64,000 nt of DNA. Origin: RYN-133 sp963754285. GTDB lineage: Bacteria > Actinomycetota > Actinomycetes > Mycobacteriales > Jatrophihabitantaceae. Below the pieces are notes generated by a model that did not search any database, was not told the origin of the DNA, and saw nothing but the letters and a program-made list of their open reading frames with translations. The DNA lies in assembly GCA_963754285.1 (NCBI GenBank), contig CAVWFN010000002.1, forward strand, positions 62,001-126,000, in the 5' to 3' direction. The position numbers and the translations under genes are program-made. This document shows, one piece after another, positions 27,979 to 36,356 of this stretch (positions are counted from its first letter, which is position 1; each line of letters opens with the position of its first letter).

Positions 27979-29228
27979 CGGTCCCCGGCTCGCCACCGAG
28001 CCCGGAGCGATTGCGCGCGCTGCGGCGGATGAAGGCCACCGCCGGCGGGCTGCTCGTCCTGGCCGCAGCGGTCTACGTGGTGTGCCGGCTGGCCGGGGAC
28101 GGACACGGCGCGTGGGGCTACATCGAGGCCGCGGCCGAGGCGTCCATGGTCGGCGGGCTCGCGGACTGGTTCGCCGTCACCGCGCTGTTCCGCTATCCGT
28201 TGGGCATCCCGATCCCGCACACGGCGATCATCCCGCGCAAGAAGGATCAGATCGGCGAGGGACTGGCCGACTTCGTCAAGGAGTACTTCCTCACCAGCGA
28301 GATCGTCGCCGAACGAGTGGCGGCGGCGCAGGTGCCGCACCGGGTCGGGGAGTGGCTGGCCGACCCCGACCACGCCCGTCGGGTCGCGGCCGAGATCAGC
28401 GCGGCGGTCAGCGGCCTCGCGGCGACCCTGCACGACAACGAGTTGCGCGACGCGGTCGCCGCGTTCGCCGACAAGCGGTTGCGCGAACTCGACACCGGCC
28501 CGCTGCTCGCCCGCCTGCTCGACGCCGTCTGCGATTCCGGCCAGCACCAGAACGTCCTGACGACCGCGCTCAAGGGATTGATCCGGTTCCTGGACGAGAA
28601 CCGGGCGGTACTGCGGCAGCGCGTGGCGCAGGAGTCGCCGGAATGGGTGCCCGACTGGGTCGACGACCGGGTCTTCAACAAGGGTTTCACGTCCCTGCAG
28701 TCGTTCCTCGCCGACGTCAGCATCCAGCCCGAGCACGAACTGCGTAGCGCCTATGACCGCCAACTGCGCGCGCTTGCCGAGCGGCTGCGTTCTGATCCGG
28801 ACCAGATCGCCAAGGTGGAGCGCGCCAAGATCGAACTCCTCGACCACCCGCAGGTACGCGAGTGGCTGTCGACACTCTGGTTGCGTGGCAAGACGCTGGT
28901 GGTCGATGGCGCGGAGGATCCTTCGTCCGACCTCAGGCGCGGCATCGAACGTCTCGTCGTACGCGCAGGCGAGGTGCTGCGCGACGACCGCCAGATCTCA
29001 GGTCGCGTCGAAGAGGCGCTGCAGCAGGTGGCGCATTACGTCGTCACCCACTACGGCGCCGACCTCACCGCGGTGATCTCGTCCACGATCGAACGGTGGG
29101 ACAGCGAGGAGACCTCGCGGCGGTTGGAACTGCAGGTCGGACGCGATCTGCAGTTCATCCGCATCAACGGCACGGTCGTCGGCGCGCTGGCCGGGCTGGC
29201 GATCTACACCCTGACGCAGGTGCTCTGA
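27975..29228 (+). CDS. DUF445 family membrane-anchored protein (YjiN-like)
   Basis: 417 residues. A first helix (about 23-42), the conserved GGLADWFAVTALFRYPLGIPIPHTAIIP segment (about 58-85) and a last C-terminal helix (INGTVVGALAGLAIYTL) flank a long helical region. This is DUF445, for which no biochemical function is established. GTG start overlaps the ATP-grasp gene. It converges on the next small membrane-protein gene. Confidence 0.85.
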   Translation: MTVPGSPPSPERLRALRRMKATAGGLLVLAAAVYVVCRLAGDGHGAWGYIEAAAEASMVGGLADWFAVTALFRYPLGIPIPHTAIIPRKKDQIGEGLADFVKEYFLTSEIVAERVAAAQVPHRVGEWLADPDHARRVAAEISAAVSGLAATLHDNELRDAVAAFADKRLRELDTGPLLARLLDAVCDSGQHQNVLTTALKGLIRFLDENRAVLRQRVAQESPEWVPDWVDDRVFNKGFTSLQSFLADVSIQPEHELRSAYDRQLRALAERLRSDPDQIAKVERAKIELLDHPQVREWLSTLWLRGKTLVVDGAEDPSSDLRRGIERLVVRAGEVLRDDRQISGRVEEALQQVAHYVVTHYGADLTAVISSTIERWDSEETSRRLELQVGRDLQFIRINGTVVGALAGLAIYTLTQVL

Positions 29229-29250
29229 GCGGCCCGTTTACCTGCTGGCC

Positions 29251-29484
29251 CTACTTACTGGGTTCGGGGCACTTCGTCTTCGGGTTGACGCCCATGTAGT
29301 TCAGCGGCCCGGCGATGATCGTGACGGCGATGGTGGCGAACCCGGCGCAGTTCGTCTTGCCGGAGCTGTAGTAGTGGCGTTGCCCGGCGGCGATCGCCCC
29401 GATGATGAGCCAGATGACGACCAACACGCCCAATATGCGCGTGAGCGTGCCCCGGCTACCGCTTCTGCTTGTCGACATTGACAT
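29251..29484 (-). CDS. small conserved membrane protein
   Basis: 77 residues with one strong helix (ILGVLVVIWLIIGAIAAGQR, about 17-36) and a second hydrophobic stretch, FATIAVTIIAGPLNYMGVNP. Cys residues occur in KTNCAG and TKCPEP. Small proteins with the IIGAIAAGQR and AGPLNY(x)GVNP pattern are, as I recall, common in actinobacteria, but their role is unknown. An alternative ATG two codons in (29478) is possible. 33 bp from ctaA. Confidence 0.7.
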   Translation of the reverse strand: MSMSTSRSGSRGTLTRILGVLVVIWLIIGAIAAGQRHYYSSGKTNCAGFATIAVTIIAGPLNYMGVNPKTKCPEPSK

Positions 29485-29517
29485 GCCGTCGGTGTACCCG
29501 AAATGCGTGCAATTTCC

Positions 29518-30453
29518 CTACGTGGCGGAATGGAAAACCCTCAGGGCGGCGACCCACACGAGACACGCCCCGAGCATGTGCACGACGACGAGCAGCGGCG
29601 GCACGTTGAGGAAGTACTGGGTGTAGCCGATCACGCCCTGCGCCAACTCCACACCGAGCAGCACCACGGCGGCGCGGCGCAGCGCGGGCGTGGCGCCGAT
29701 GGCGAACAGGACGGCGACGAGGCCGACGGTGAGCCCGACCAGAGTCATCACCGCGTCGGCGTGCAGTTGCGACATCGACGCGACGTTGAGGCCGGTGCGG
29801 TGCACCTTGCCGCTGGCGTCGGTGTCGCCGGCGTGCGGGCCGCTGCCGGTGACGACGGTGCCGATCACGAGGACGGCCGCGGTCACGGCGAGGGTGGCCA
29901 GGACGAGGGCACGGGCCGCGGGTGGAAGTGGACGGGCGGCCAGCGGACCGTCGGTGTCGAGACGCAGCCGCCACCACAGCCGGAACGACACCGCGATGAT
30001 CGCCATCGACAGCAGGAAGTGCAGTGCGACGAGCCACGGATTGAGATGGGTCAGCACGGTGAGTCCGCCGAGCACCGCCTGGGCCGGAATGCCGAGGACG
30101 GCCACCGTCGCCAGCGCGCGTTCGCGGCGCAGGGCCATCGCGACGAGCCAGGTCGCTACGCCGATGATGACGAGGACGAAGGTCAACTGGCGGTTCGTGA
30201 ACTCGATGATGCCGTGGATGGCGTACTGCTTCGTCGGTGTCAGCGACGAGTCGGTGCACGACGGCCAGGTCGGGCAGCCCAGACCGGAGTTCGTCAGCCG
30301 CACGGCCCCGCCGGTCACGACGATCACCACGTTCGCGACGACGAAGGCCAGCGCGAGCCCGCGCAACCACGAGTCGGTCTGCACGCGCCGCGGCAGCCAG
30401 CGCACCGGAGGATCGTTCGGCGCCTCGGCACGAACGGGTGTGCTCACTCCCAT
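29518..30453 (-). CDS. ctaA: heme A synthase (COX15/CtaA)
   Basis: Converts heme O to heme A for cytochrome aa3. About 311 residues and 8 membrane helices. The conserved His residues are visible in HGIIEFTNRQLTF, ALHFLLSM, QLHADAVM and VVVHMLGACL, and a Cys pair in GLGCPTWPSC. The ATG at 30453 is chosen; a GTG at 30447 that overlaps the permease stop (GTGA) is an alternative. Acts after CtaB. Confidence 0.92.
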   Translation of the reverse strand: MGVSTPVRAEAPNDPPVRWLPRRVQTDSWLRGLALAFVVANVVIVVTGGAVRLTNSGLGCPTWPSCTDSSLTPTKQYAIHGIIEFTNRQLTFVLVIIGVATWLVAMALRRERALATVAVLGIPAQAVLGGLTVLTHLNPWLVALHFLLSMAIIAVSFRLWWRLRLDTDGPLAARPLPPAARALVLATLAVTAAVLVIGTVVTGSGPHAGDTDASGKVHRTGLNVASMSQLHADAVMTLVGLTVGLVAVLFAIGATPALRRAAVVLLGVELAQGVIGYTQYFLNVPPLLVVVHMLGACLVWVAALRVFHSAT

Positions 30454-31220
30454 CGGAACCACCGAGCGGCGCCCAGCATGGCCAGCGCACCCCAGACGAT
30501 CAACGTGGCGACATCGTGCAGCGGCACCGCCGCGCCGTTCAGCAGCACCCGGTGCAGCCCGTCCGACAGCGCTGCGGAGGGAAGGAACTGCAGCACCTGC
30601 GCCACGGCGTGCGGGTACTTGTCCAGCGGGATCGCGATGCCACCGGCGAACAGCAGCACCAGCCAGACCAGGTTCGACGCGGCAAGGGTGACCTCGGCCC
30701 GCAACGTCCCCGCGAGCAGCAGCCCGAGCCCGGCGAACGCGATCGTCCCCAGCGCGACGAGAAACACGACCAGCAGCGGGTCGCCGTGCGGGTGCCAGGC
30801 GAGCGCCAAGCCGAACGCCACGATGAGCGCGACCTGCACGACCTCGAGCATGAGCACGGACAGCGTCTTGGCGCCGATGAGAACCTCGCGGGGCAGCGCT
30901 GTGGCGCCGAGCCGTTTGAGCACGGCGTACTTGCGCTCGAACCCGGTCGCGATCGCCAATGCGGTGAACGACGACGACATGACCGCGAGCGCGATGATGC
31001 TCGGCACCACGAAGTCGATGCGGCGGTCGACGCCGAGCGAGTAGAGCAGCGGCAGGTTGAAGAAGAACAGGAGCAGCAGCGGAATCACGAGCGTGAGGCC
31101 GACCTGCTCCAGGTTGCGCAGCTGCAGCCGGAACTCGATCGCGGTCTGGGCCGCGAGCATCCGTCGGCGGGGCGCGGCCTCGGGAGCCGGGGCGAAGCTC
31201 GCTGCGCGGGGTGGGCTCAT
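30444..31220 (-). CDS. ABC-2 type transporter permease
   Basis: 258 residues with six predicted helices after an N-terminal cytosolic stretch. The pattern of a first helix at VGLTLVIPLLLLFFFNLPLL and the central KRLGATALPREVLIGAKTL loop is typical of ABC-2 permeases of the drug-export/O-antigen fold. The ATG overlaps the stop of its ATPase (ATGA). As I recall, an ABC pair next to ctaA is also found in mycobacteria, which suggests a link to heme or oxidase assembly, but cargo is unproven. Confidence 0.87.
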   Translation of the reverse strand: MSPPRAASFAPAPEAAPRRRMLAAQTAIEFRLQLRNLEQVGLTLVIPLLLLFFFNLPLLYSLGVDRRIDFVVPSIIALAVMSSSFTALAIATGFERKYAVLKRLGATALPREVLIGAKTLSVLMLEVVQVALIVAFGLALAWHPHGDPLLVVFLVALGTIAFAGLGLLLAGTLRAEVTLAASNLVWLVLLFAGGIAIPLDKYPHAVAQVLQFLPSAALSDGLHRVLLNGAAVPLHDVATLIVWGALAMLGAARWFRWE

Positions 31221-32137
31221 GTCCGCAGCTTCCGGCCGGTGACCTCGAGGAACACGTCCTCGAGACTGCGCCGCTCGACGGAGAGATTCTCGGCGAGCAC
31301 CCCGCGGCGCGCACACCATGCCGTCAGGGTCGCGAGCAGTTGTGGCGTGACCTCGCCGCTGACGAGATAGTGGCCGGGCTCGGTCTCTTCGGCGCGGGTG
31401 CCTTCGGGCAGGTCGGTGAGAAGCAGGTCGAGTGGCAGCCCCGCCTCGGCGCGGAAGCGGATCTGCCCGCCTGCACCGCCCCTGGTCAGCTCGGCGGGCG
31501 TGCCCGCGGCGACCACGCGACCGTCGTCGATGACGACGACCCGATCGGCGAGCTGCTCGGCTTCGTCCAGGAAATGGGTGGTCAGCACGACGCTCACGCC
31601 GTCGCTGCGCAGCCGCCGCACGAGTTCCCAGGTGACCCGGCGCGCCTGCGGGTCCATGCCGGCGGTGGGCTCGTCCAGGAACACGAGTTCGGGACGGGCG
31701 ACCAGCGCCAGCGCCAATGACAGGCGTTGTTGCTGTCCACCGGACAGGCGCTTCACGGCGGTGCCGGCGACCTCCGTGAGCCCGACGAGGTCGAGCAGGT
31801 CATCGGGATCGAGCGGCGAAGCCGCGTAGCGCGAGAACAGCCGCAGCAGCTCGATCGCCCGCGCTTCGCGGTAGCCGCCGACGCCGTCCTGCAGCATCAC
31901 GCCGACGCGGGGCCGCAGAGCCGGGTCGTCGGGAGCAAGCCCGAGCACGCGGACGCTGCCCGAGTCGGCGCGGCGGAACCCTTCACAGATCTCGATCGTC
32001 GTCGTCTTGCCCGCGCCGTTCGGCCCGAGCAGAGCAAGCAGCGTGCCGCGCTCGACATCGAAGCTCAGGCCGTCGACCGCGCGCCTCGCGCCGTAGGACT
32101 TGACGAGATCGGCGATCTCGACGGCAGGCGCGGGCAC
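31217..32137 (-). CDS. ABC transporter ATP-binding protein (DrrA/CcmA type)
   Basis: 306 residues. Walker A GPNGAGKTTT (about 38-47), Q-loop MLQDGVGG, signature LSGGQQQR (about 129), Walker B LVFLDEPTAGMD and switch His in TTHFLDEAE. A C-terminal extension of about 90 residues follows, as in DrrA-type exporters. Partner of the permease with which it overlaps. The GTG start is preceded 6 nt upstream by TAGACT, indicating a leaderless transcript. Confidence 0.92.
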   Translation of the reverse strand: MPAPAVEIADLVKSYGARRAVDGLSFDVERGTLLALLGPNGAGKTTTIEICEGFRRADSGSVRVLGLAPDDPALRPRVGVMLQDGVGGYREARAIELLRLFSRYAASPLDPDDLLDLVGLTEVAGTAVKRLSGGQQQRLSLALALVARPELVFLDEPTAGMDPQARRVTWELVRRLRSDGVSVVLTTHFLDEAEQLADRVVVIDDGRVVAAGTPAELTRGGAGGQIRFRAEAGLPLDLLLTDLPEGTRAEETEPGHYLVSGEVTPQLLATLTAWCARRGVLAENLSVERRSLEDVFLEVTGRKLRT

Positions 32138-32149
32138 GCAGACAGTCTA
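32138..32149 (-). promoter_or_regulatory. leaderless -10 box for the ABC pair
   Basis: On the minus strand TAGACT (32149-32144) is followed by GTCTGC and then the GTG start at 32137. It lies 55 bp downstream, in transcription direction, of palindrome cluster 2. Confidence 0.4.
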
Positions 32150-32204
32150 GAAACGCCGGTTCGTCGGCGTTGCATCGCAATCAGCGCACGCTGTGCGGGT
32201 CACG

Positions 32205-32320
32205 TTTCCCCGCTGGCGCTCGCTTCGCTCGCCCCAGACCGACCACCAGCGGGGAAAGGCGGCGTGAGTTCCCCGCTGGCGCTCGCTTCGCTCGCCCCAG
32301 ACCGACCACCAGCGGGGAAA
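32205..32320. repeat. paired palindromic repeat, cluster 2 (copies C 32205-32257, D 32269-32320)
   Basis: Two tandem copies, period 64 bp, separated by 11 bp. Each copy has the left arm TTCCCCGCTGGCGCTCG (C for T at one site) and the right arm CGACCACCAGCGGGGAAA. The loops are identical in C and D and contain GCTTCGCTCGCCCCAGAC. Copy D ends 2-3 nt from the stop codon of the PlsC-type gene on the minus strand. The pair therefore lies between two genes in the same orientation, unlike cluster 1, which lies between convergent genes. Confidence 0.9.
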
Positions 32321-32323
32321 AGG

Positions 32324-32998
32324 TCAGGGACGGGACGAGCCTGCGTAGTGGTCGACGTAGTCCTGCCCGCTCAATTCCTGCACGGCGGTTCGCACGGTTT
32401 CGGTGATCTCGCGCAGCACCCGCGCGCTGCGCTCCTCGGCCGCACGGTCGCCGAAGTGCAAGGGCTCACCGAAGTGGACGGCCACCTTCGCGCGGTGCCA
32501 CATCCGCTCGCCCGGCGGTTGCACCTCGCGCGTCCCGACCAGGCCGACGGGGACGACCGGGGCGCCGCTGCGCAGCGCGACGCGGGCGATGCCCGTGCGG
32601 AACTTGTACAGCTGACCGTCCGGTGACCGCGTGCCCTCGGGGAAGATCCCCAGCGCTCGGCCGCTCTTCAGGACGTCGACGCCGACGTCGATCACGCTGG
32701 CTGCGGCTCGCGTGTCAGCGCGCTCGACCGGCACGTGGCCGAGGGTGGTGAAGAACAAGGAGGTCAGCCGTCCCCTGATGCCAGGGGTGGTGAAGTACTC
32801 CGCTTTGGCGAAGTAGACGACCTGGCGCCGGGCGGCCAGTGGGGTGAAGAACTCGTCGGCGAAGGAGATGTGATTGGCCGCAAAGATGACCGGTCCCTCG
32901 GCGGGGACGGAGGACGCGCCGGTGATTTCCGGTCGGTAGAGGCCCCGCAGTGCGGGGGCGAGAGTCAGTTCGAGGGTGCGATAGAGCACACCCGGCAA
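32324..32998 (-). CDS. 1-acyl-sn-glycerol-3-phosphate acyltransferase family (PlsC)
   Basis: 224 residues. The catalytic HX4D motif is NHISFADE (about 42-49) and the glycerophosphate-binding motif is FPEGTRSPDG (about 118-127). PVVPVGLVGTRE further supports the family. It acylates lysophosphatidic acid or a related lysolipid at the inner membrane face. The likely start is TTG at 32998; a GTG three codons later is an alternative. The stop is followed at once by palindrome cluster 2. Confidence 0.9.
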   Translation of the reverse strand: MPGVLYRTLELTLAPALRGLYRPEITGASSVPAEGPVIFAANHISFADEFFTPLAARRQVVYFAKAEYFTTPGIRGRLTSLFFTTLGHVPVERADTRAAASVIDVGVDVLKSGRALGIFPEGTRSPDGQLYKFRTGIARVALRSGAPVVPVGLVGTREVQPPGERMWHRAKVAVHFGEPLHFGDRAAEERSARVLREITETVRTAVQELSGQDYVDHYAGSSRP

Positions 32999-33050
32999 CT
33001 TACCGGGGCGCTATCGGGCGGGGTGGTGTGAAACGCAGGTCGAAATACGT

Positions 33051-33062
33051 CATACTGATGTT
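33051..33062 (+). promoter_or_regulatory. leaderless promoter of the suf operon
   Basis: CATACT at 33051-33056 and a 6-nt spacer precede the sufR GTG at 33063. The imperfect dyad CATAC-N4-GTTGTG overlaps this box and could be the autoregulatory SufR site. It is not a clean match to any SufR operator that I can recall with certainty. Confidence 0.4.
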
Positions 33063-33716
33063 GTGAAATTCGCCGGAGACGATCGGACCCGTGACGCGGT
33101 CGCCCGGCTGATCCTCGAGCGGGGCCCGCAGAGCGCGGCTGCGCTCGCCGACCGGCTGGGTGTCTCGCCCGCCGCCGTACGCCGCCATCTCGATGCGTTG
33201 GTGGCCGACGGACTGCTCACCGAGCGCGACCCGCGTCCGTCACCCAATCGCGGACGGGGCCGACCGGCCCGCGTCTATGCACTCACCGACAGCGGACGGG
33301 CCGCGTTCCCGCACGCCTACGACGACCTGGCCACGACCGCCTTGCGCTACCTGCGCGAGACGGGCGGCGAGCAGGCCGTCACCGCCTTCGCCGAACACCG
33401 CGCCGATGCCCTCGCCGCCGAACTGCGCGAGCGGGTCGAATCGAGTGCGAGCGTCGCCACTCGCGTCGATGCGCTGGCCGACGGCCTCACCGCCACTGGC
33501 TACGCTTCAACTACAGAAAGCGCGGCCGCCGGAATCCAGATCTGCCAGCACCACTGCCCGGTCGCCCATGTGGCCGCCGAGTTCCCCGAGTTGTGCGAGG
33601 CCGAGACACGTGCGTTCGAGCAGGTGCTCGGTACTTATGTCCAAAGACTGGCGACCATCGCCCACGGCGATGGCGTGTGCACGACCCATGTCCCCACCCC
33701 TCCCGGGAGGCACTGA
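33063..33716 (+). CDS. sufR: iron-sulfur-sensing repressor SufR
   Basis: 217 residues. A winged helix-turn-helix at the N-terminus (AAALADRLGVSPAAVRRHLDAL, about 23-44) and a C-terminal Cys cluster, CQHHCPVAHVAAEFPELC (about 162-180), that would ligate a [4Fe-4S] cluster. In actinobacteria SufR represses its own suf operon when cluster-loaded. GTG start directly after a -10 box. sufB follows after 3 nt, so repressor and operon share a transcript. Confidence 0.93.
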   Translation: MKFAGDDRTRDAVARLILERGPQSAAALADRLGVSPAAVRRHLDALVADGLLTERDPRPSPNRGRGRPARVYALTDSGRAAFPHAYDDLATTALRYLRETGGEQAVTAFAEHRADALAAELRERVESSASVATRVDALADGLTATGYASTTESAAAGIQICQHHCPVAHVAAEFPELCEAETRAFEQVLGTYVQRLATIAHGDGVCTTHVPTPPGRH

Positions 33717-33719
33717 CAT

Positions 33720-35150
33720 ATGACCACCACCCCCGAGCGCACCCTGACGCAGGACGAACAGATCGCGTCACTGGGCCGCTACGGCTTCGGCTGGGCCGAC
33801 AGCGATGTCGCCGGCGCCTCCGCCAAGCGCGGCCTGAACGAGGCCGTCGTCCGCGACATCTCGGCCAAGAAGAGCGAGCCGGAGTGGATGCTGGACCGGC
33901 GCGTGAAGGCGCTGTCGATCTTCGCCAAGAAGCCGATGCCGAACTGGGGCTCTGACCTGTCCGGGATCGATTTCGACAACATCAAGTACTTCGTCCGCTC
34001 GACCGAGAAGCAGGCCGCGAGCTGGGACGACCTACCCGCCGACATCAAGAACACCTACGACAAGCTCGGCATCCCCGAGGCCGAGAAGCAGCGCCTCGTC
34101 TCGGGCATCGCCGCGCAGTACGAGTCCGAGGTCGTCTATCACAAGATCAACGAAGAGCTCGAGCGTCAGGGCGTGATCTTCCTCGACACCGACACGGCGT
34201 TGAAGGAGTATCCCGAGCTGTTCGAGCAGTACTTCGGCACCGTGATCCCGTCCGGTGACAACAAGTTCGCCGCACTCAACACCGCGGTGTGGTCGGGTGG
34301 CTCGTTCATCTACGTGCCGAAGGGCGTGCACGTCGAGATCCCGCTGCAGGCCTACTTCCGCATCAACACTGAGAACATGGGCCAGTTCGAGCGCACGCTG
34401 ATCATCGTCGACGAGGGTGCCTACGTGCACTACGTCGAGGGCTGCACCGCGCCGATCTACAGCTCCGACTCGCTGCACTCGGCCGTGGTCGAGATCATCG
34501 TGAAGAAGGGCGGCCGCTGCCGCTACACGACCATCCAGAACTGGTCGAACAACGTCTACAACCTCGTCACCAAGCGGGCGCGTGCCGAAGAGGGCGCGAC
34601 GATGGAGTGGGTCGACGGCAACATCGGCTCCAAGGTGACCATGAAGTACCCCGCCGTGTGGCTCATGGGCGAGCACGCCAAGGGCGAGGTGCTGTCGATC
34701 GCGTTCGCCGGCGAAGGCCAGCACCAGGACGCGGGCGCGAAGATGCTGCACCTGGCGCCGAACACGAGCTCCAACATCATCTCGAAGTCGGTCGCGCGCG
34801 GCGGCGGTCGCACGTCCTACCGCGGCCTCGTCCAGGTGAACAAGGGTGCACACCACAGCCGCTCGACGGTGAAGTGCGACGCATTGCTCGTCGACGACAT
34901 CAGCCGTTCCGACACGTACCCCTACGTGGACGTGCGCGAGGACGACGTGTCGATGGGCCACGAGGCGACCGTGTCGAAGGTCAGCGAAGACCAGCTGTTC
35001 TACCTCATGAGCCGCGGCATGTCCGAGGACGAGGCGATGGCGATGGTCGTGCGTGGATTTGTCGAGCCGATCGCGCGTGAGTTGCCGATGGAATACGCCC
35101 TCGAGCTGAACCGCCTGATCGAACTGCAGATGGAAGGAGCGGTCGGCTAA
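33720..35150 (+). CDS. sufB: Fe-S cluster assembly scaffold subunit SufB
   Basis: 476 residues. The SufB core is clear: FIYVPKGVHVEIPLQAYFRIN, VEGCTAPIY, GGGRTSYRGLVQVNKGAHHS (with the scaffold His region) and VDVREDDVSMGHEATVSKVSEDQLFYLMSRG. It forms the SufBC2D scaffold where clusters are built. The reading frame is uninterrupted; the intein carried by the M. tuberculosis homologue is absent here. ATG 3 nt after sufR. Confidence 0.96.
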   Translation: MTTTPERTLTQDEQIASLGRYGFGWADSDVAGASAKRGLNEAVVRDISAKKSEPEWMLDRRVKALSIFAKKPMPNWGSDLSGIDFDNIKYFVRSTEKQAASWDDLPADIKNTYDKLGIPEAEKQRLVSGIAAQYESEVVYHKINEELERQGVIFLDTDTALKEYPELFEQYFGTVIPSGDNKFAALNTAVWSGGSFIYVPKGVHVEIPLQAYFRINTENMGQFERTLIIVDEGAYVHYVEGCTAPIYSSDSLHSAVVEIIVKKGGRCRYTTIQNWSNNVYNLVTKRARAEEGATMEWVDGNIGSKVTMKYPAVWLMGEHAKGEVLSIAFAGEGQHQDAGAKMLHLAPNTSSNIISKSVARGGGRTSYRGLVQVNKGAHHSRSTVKCDALLVDDISRSDTYPYVDVREDDVSMGHEATVSKVSEDQLFYLMSRGMSEDEAMAMVVRGFVEPIARELPMEYALELNRLIELQMEGAVG

Positions 35151-35153
35151 ACA

Positions 35154-35200
35154 CCCCACCGACTTTTTCTCGCACAGAACACTCGAAAAACTCGTCGGGG
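35154..35200 (+). other. imperfect stem-loop between sufB and sufD
   Basis: In the 66-bp gap CCCCACCGACTTTTTCTCG (35154-35172) faces CTCGAAAAACTCGTCGGGG (35182-35200), a long imperfect hairpin with a loop of about 9 nt. It ends 16 nt before the sufD ATG. It may set the sufB:sufD mRNA ratio by stabilisation or partial termination. It is the only large gap in an otherwise overlapping operon. Confidence 0.5.
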
Positions 35201-35216
35201 ACCCCGAAGGAACTTC

Positions 35217-36356
35217 ATGACAGCTCTGTTGACACCCACCGGTTCGCCGGCCGAACGCTTCACCTCGCGTGACCCTGCCGACTTCCCCGATCCCAACCGG
35301 TCGCAGGAGGACTGGCGGTTCTCGCCCCTGCCGCGAATCCGCGAGTTCTTCGAGCCGTTCGAGCCGGACGGTGTGATCGAGGGTTCCGAGAGCGTGCCCG
35401 CGGGTGCGCACGTCGAGACCGTCGACCCGCGCACGCTCGACGCGTTCGGATCGGCACTCGTGCCGGCAGATCGCCCGAGCGCGTTGGCGATGCAGCACGC
35501 ATCGCGCGGCCTGCACGTCCGGGTCGACGCGAATGCCGAACTCGACGCGCCGATCGTGCTGACCCGCAAGGGCATCAGCGGCAAGTCGTACACGCACCAC
35601 GTCGTCGAGGTCGGCGCGAACGCACGCGCAACGCTGGTCATCGATCACGGCGGGCTGATCAAGGTCGCCGCGAACATCGAGATCGTCGTCGGCGACGGGG
35701 CTTCGCTGTCGGTGGTCGCGCTGAACACCGCTGACGAGGGTTCGGTGCAGCTGTCGTCCTACGCAGCGCTCGTCGGCCGCGATGCGACTTATCGCCACGT
35801 CAACGTGACACTCGGCGGGTCGGTCGTGCGCATCGTCCCGACCGTGCGCTTCGCCGGTCCCGGCGGGTACGCCGAGCTGCTCGGCGTCAGTTTCGCCGGC
35901 GACGGCCAGCACTTCGAGGGACGGCTGTTCGTCGACCACGATGCCCCGAACTGCAAGTCGAACGTGCTGTACAAGAACGCGTTGCGCGGCGAGTCGGCAC
36001 GCACGGTCTGGATCGGTGACGTCCGCATCCGGCCGTCTGCCACCGGCACCGACACCTACGAGATGAACCGCAACCTGTTGCTGTCCGACGGAGCGCGCGC
36101 CGATTCCGTCCCGAACCTCGAGATCGAGACCGGCAACATCGCCGGCGCCGGGCACGCCAGTGCCACGGGCCGTTTCGACGACCTGCAGCTGTTCTACCTG
36201 CAGTCGCGCGGAATCCCGGAGGACGAAGCACGTCGACTGGTCGTGCGGGGATTCTTCGCCGACGTCGTCGAGCGCATCGGGCTGCCCGACCTCGAACTAC
36301 AGATCATGACCGCCATCGAGGCCCGCCTGGGCTTCACACAGGAGAGTTCTGCATGA
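35217..36356 (+). CDS. sufD: Fe-S cluster assembly protein SufD
   Basis: 379 residues, a SufB paralogue. GVSFAGDGQHFEGRLFVDHDAPNCKSNVLYKNAL and the closing AGHASATGRFDDLQLFYLQSRGIPEDEARRLVVRGFF region are characteristic, with His in GHASA. It heterodimerises with SufB over SufC. GAAGGAA lies upstream of the ATG. The 3' end overlaps sufC (ATGA). Confidence 0.95.
   Translation: MTALLTPTGSPAERFTSRDPADFPDPNRSQEDWRFSPLPRIREFFEPFEPDGVIEGSESVPAGAHVETVDPRTLDAFGSALVPADRPSALAMQHASRGLHVRVDANAELDAPIVLTRKGISGKSYTHHVVEVGANARATLVIDHGGLIKVAANIEIVVGDGASLSVVALNTADEGSVQLSSYAALVGRDATYRHVNVTLGGSVVRIVPTVRFAGPGGYAELLGVSFAGDGQHFEGRLFVDHDAPNCKSNVLYKNALRGESARTVWIGDVRIRPSATGTDTYEMNRNLLLSDGARADSVPNLEIETGNIAGAGHASATGRFDDLQLFYLQSRGIPEDEARRLVVRGFFADVVERIGLPDLELQIMTAIEARLGFTQESSA

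Noticed and set aside
33720..35150. Intein in sufB
   Set aside because: The frame is 476 codons with continuous SufB sequence; no intein blocks are present.
34032..36155. 707-codon open frame antisense to sufB/sufD
   Set aside because: Same GC artefact; it crosses the sufB-sufD gap and has no recognisable domain or ribosome-binding site.
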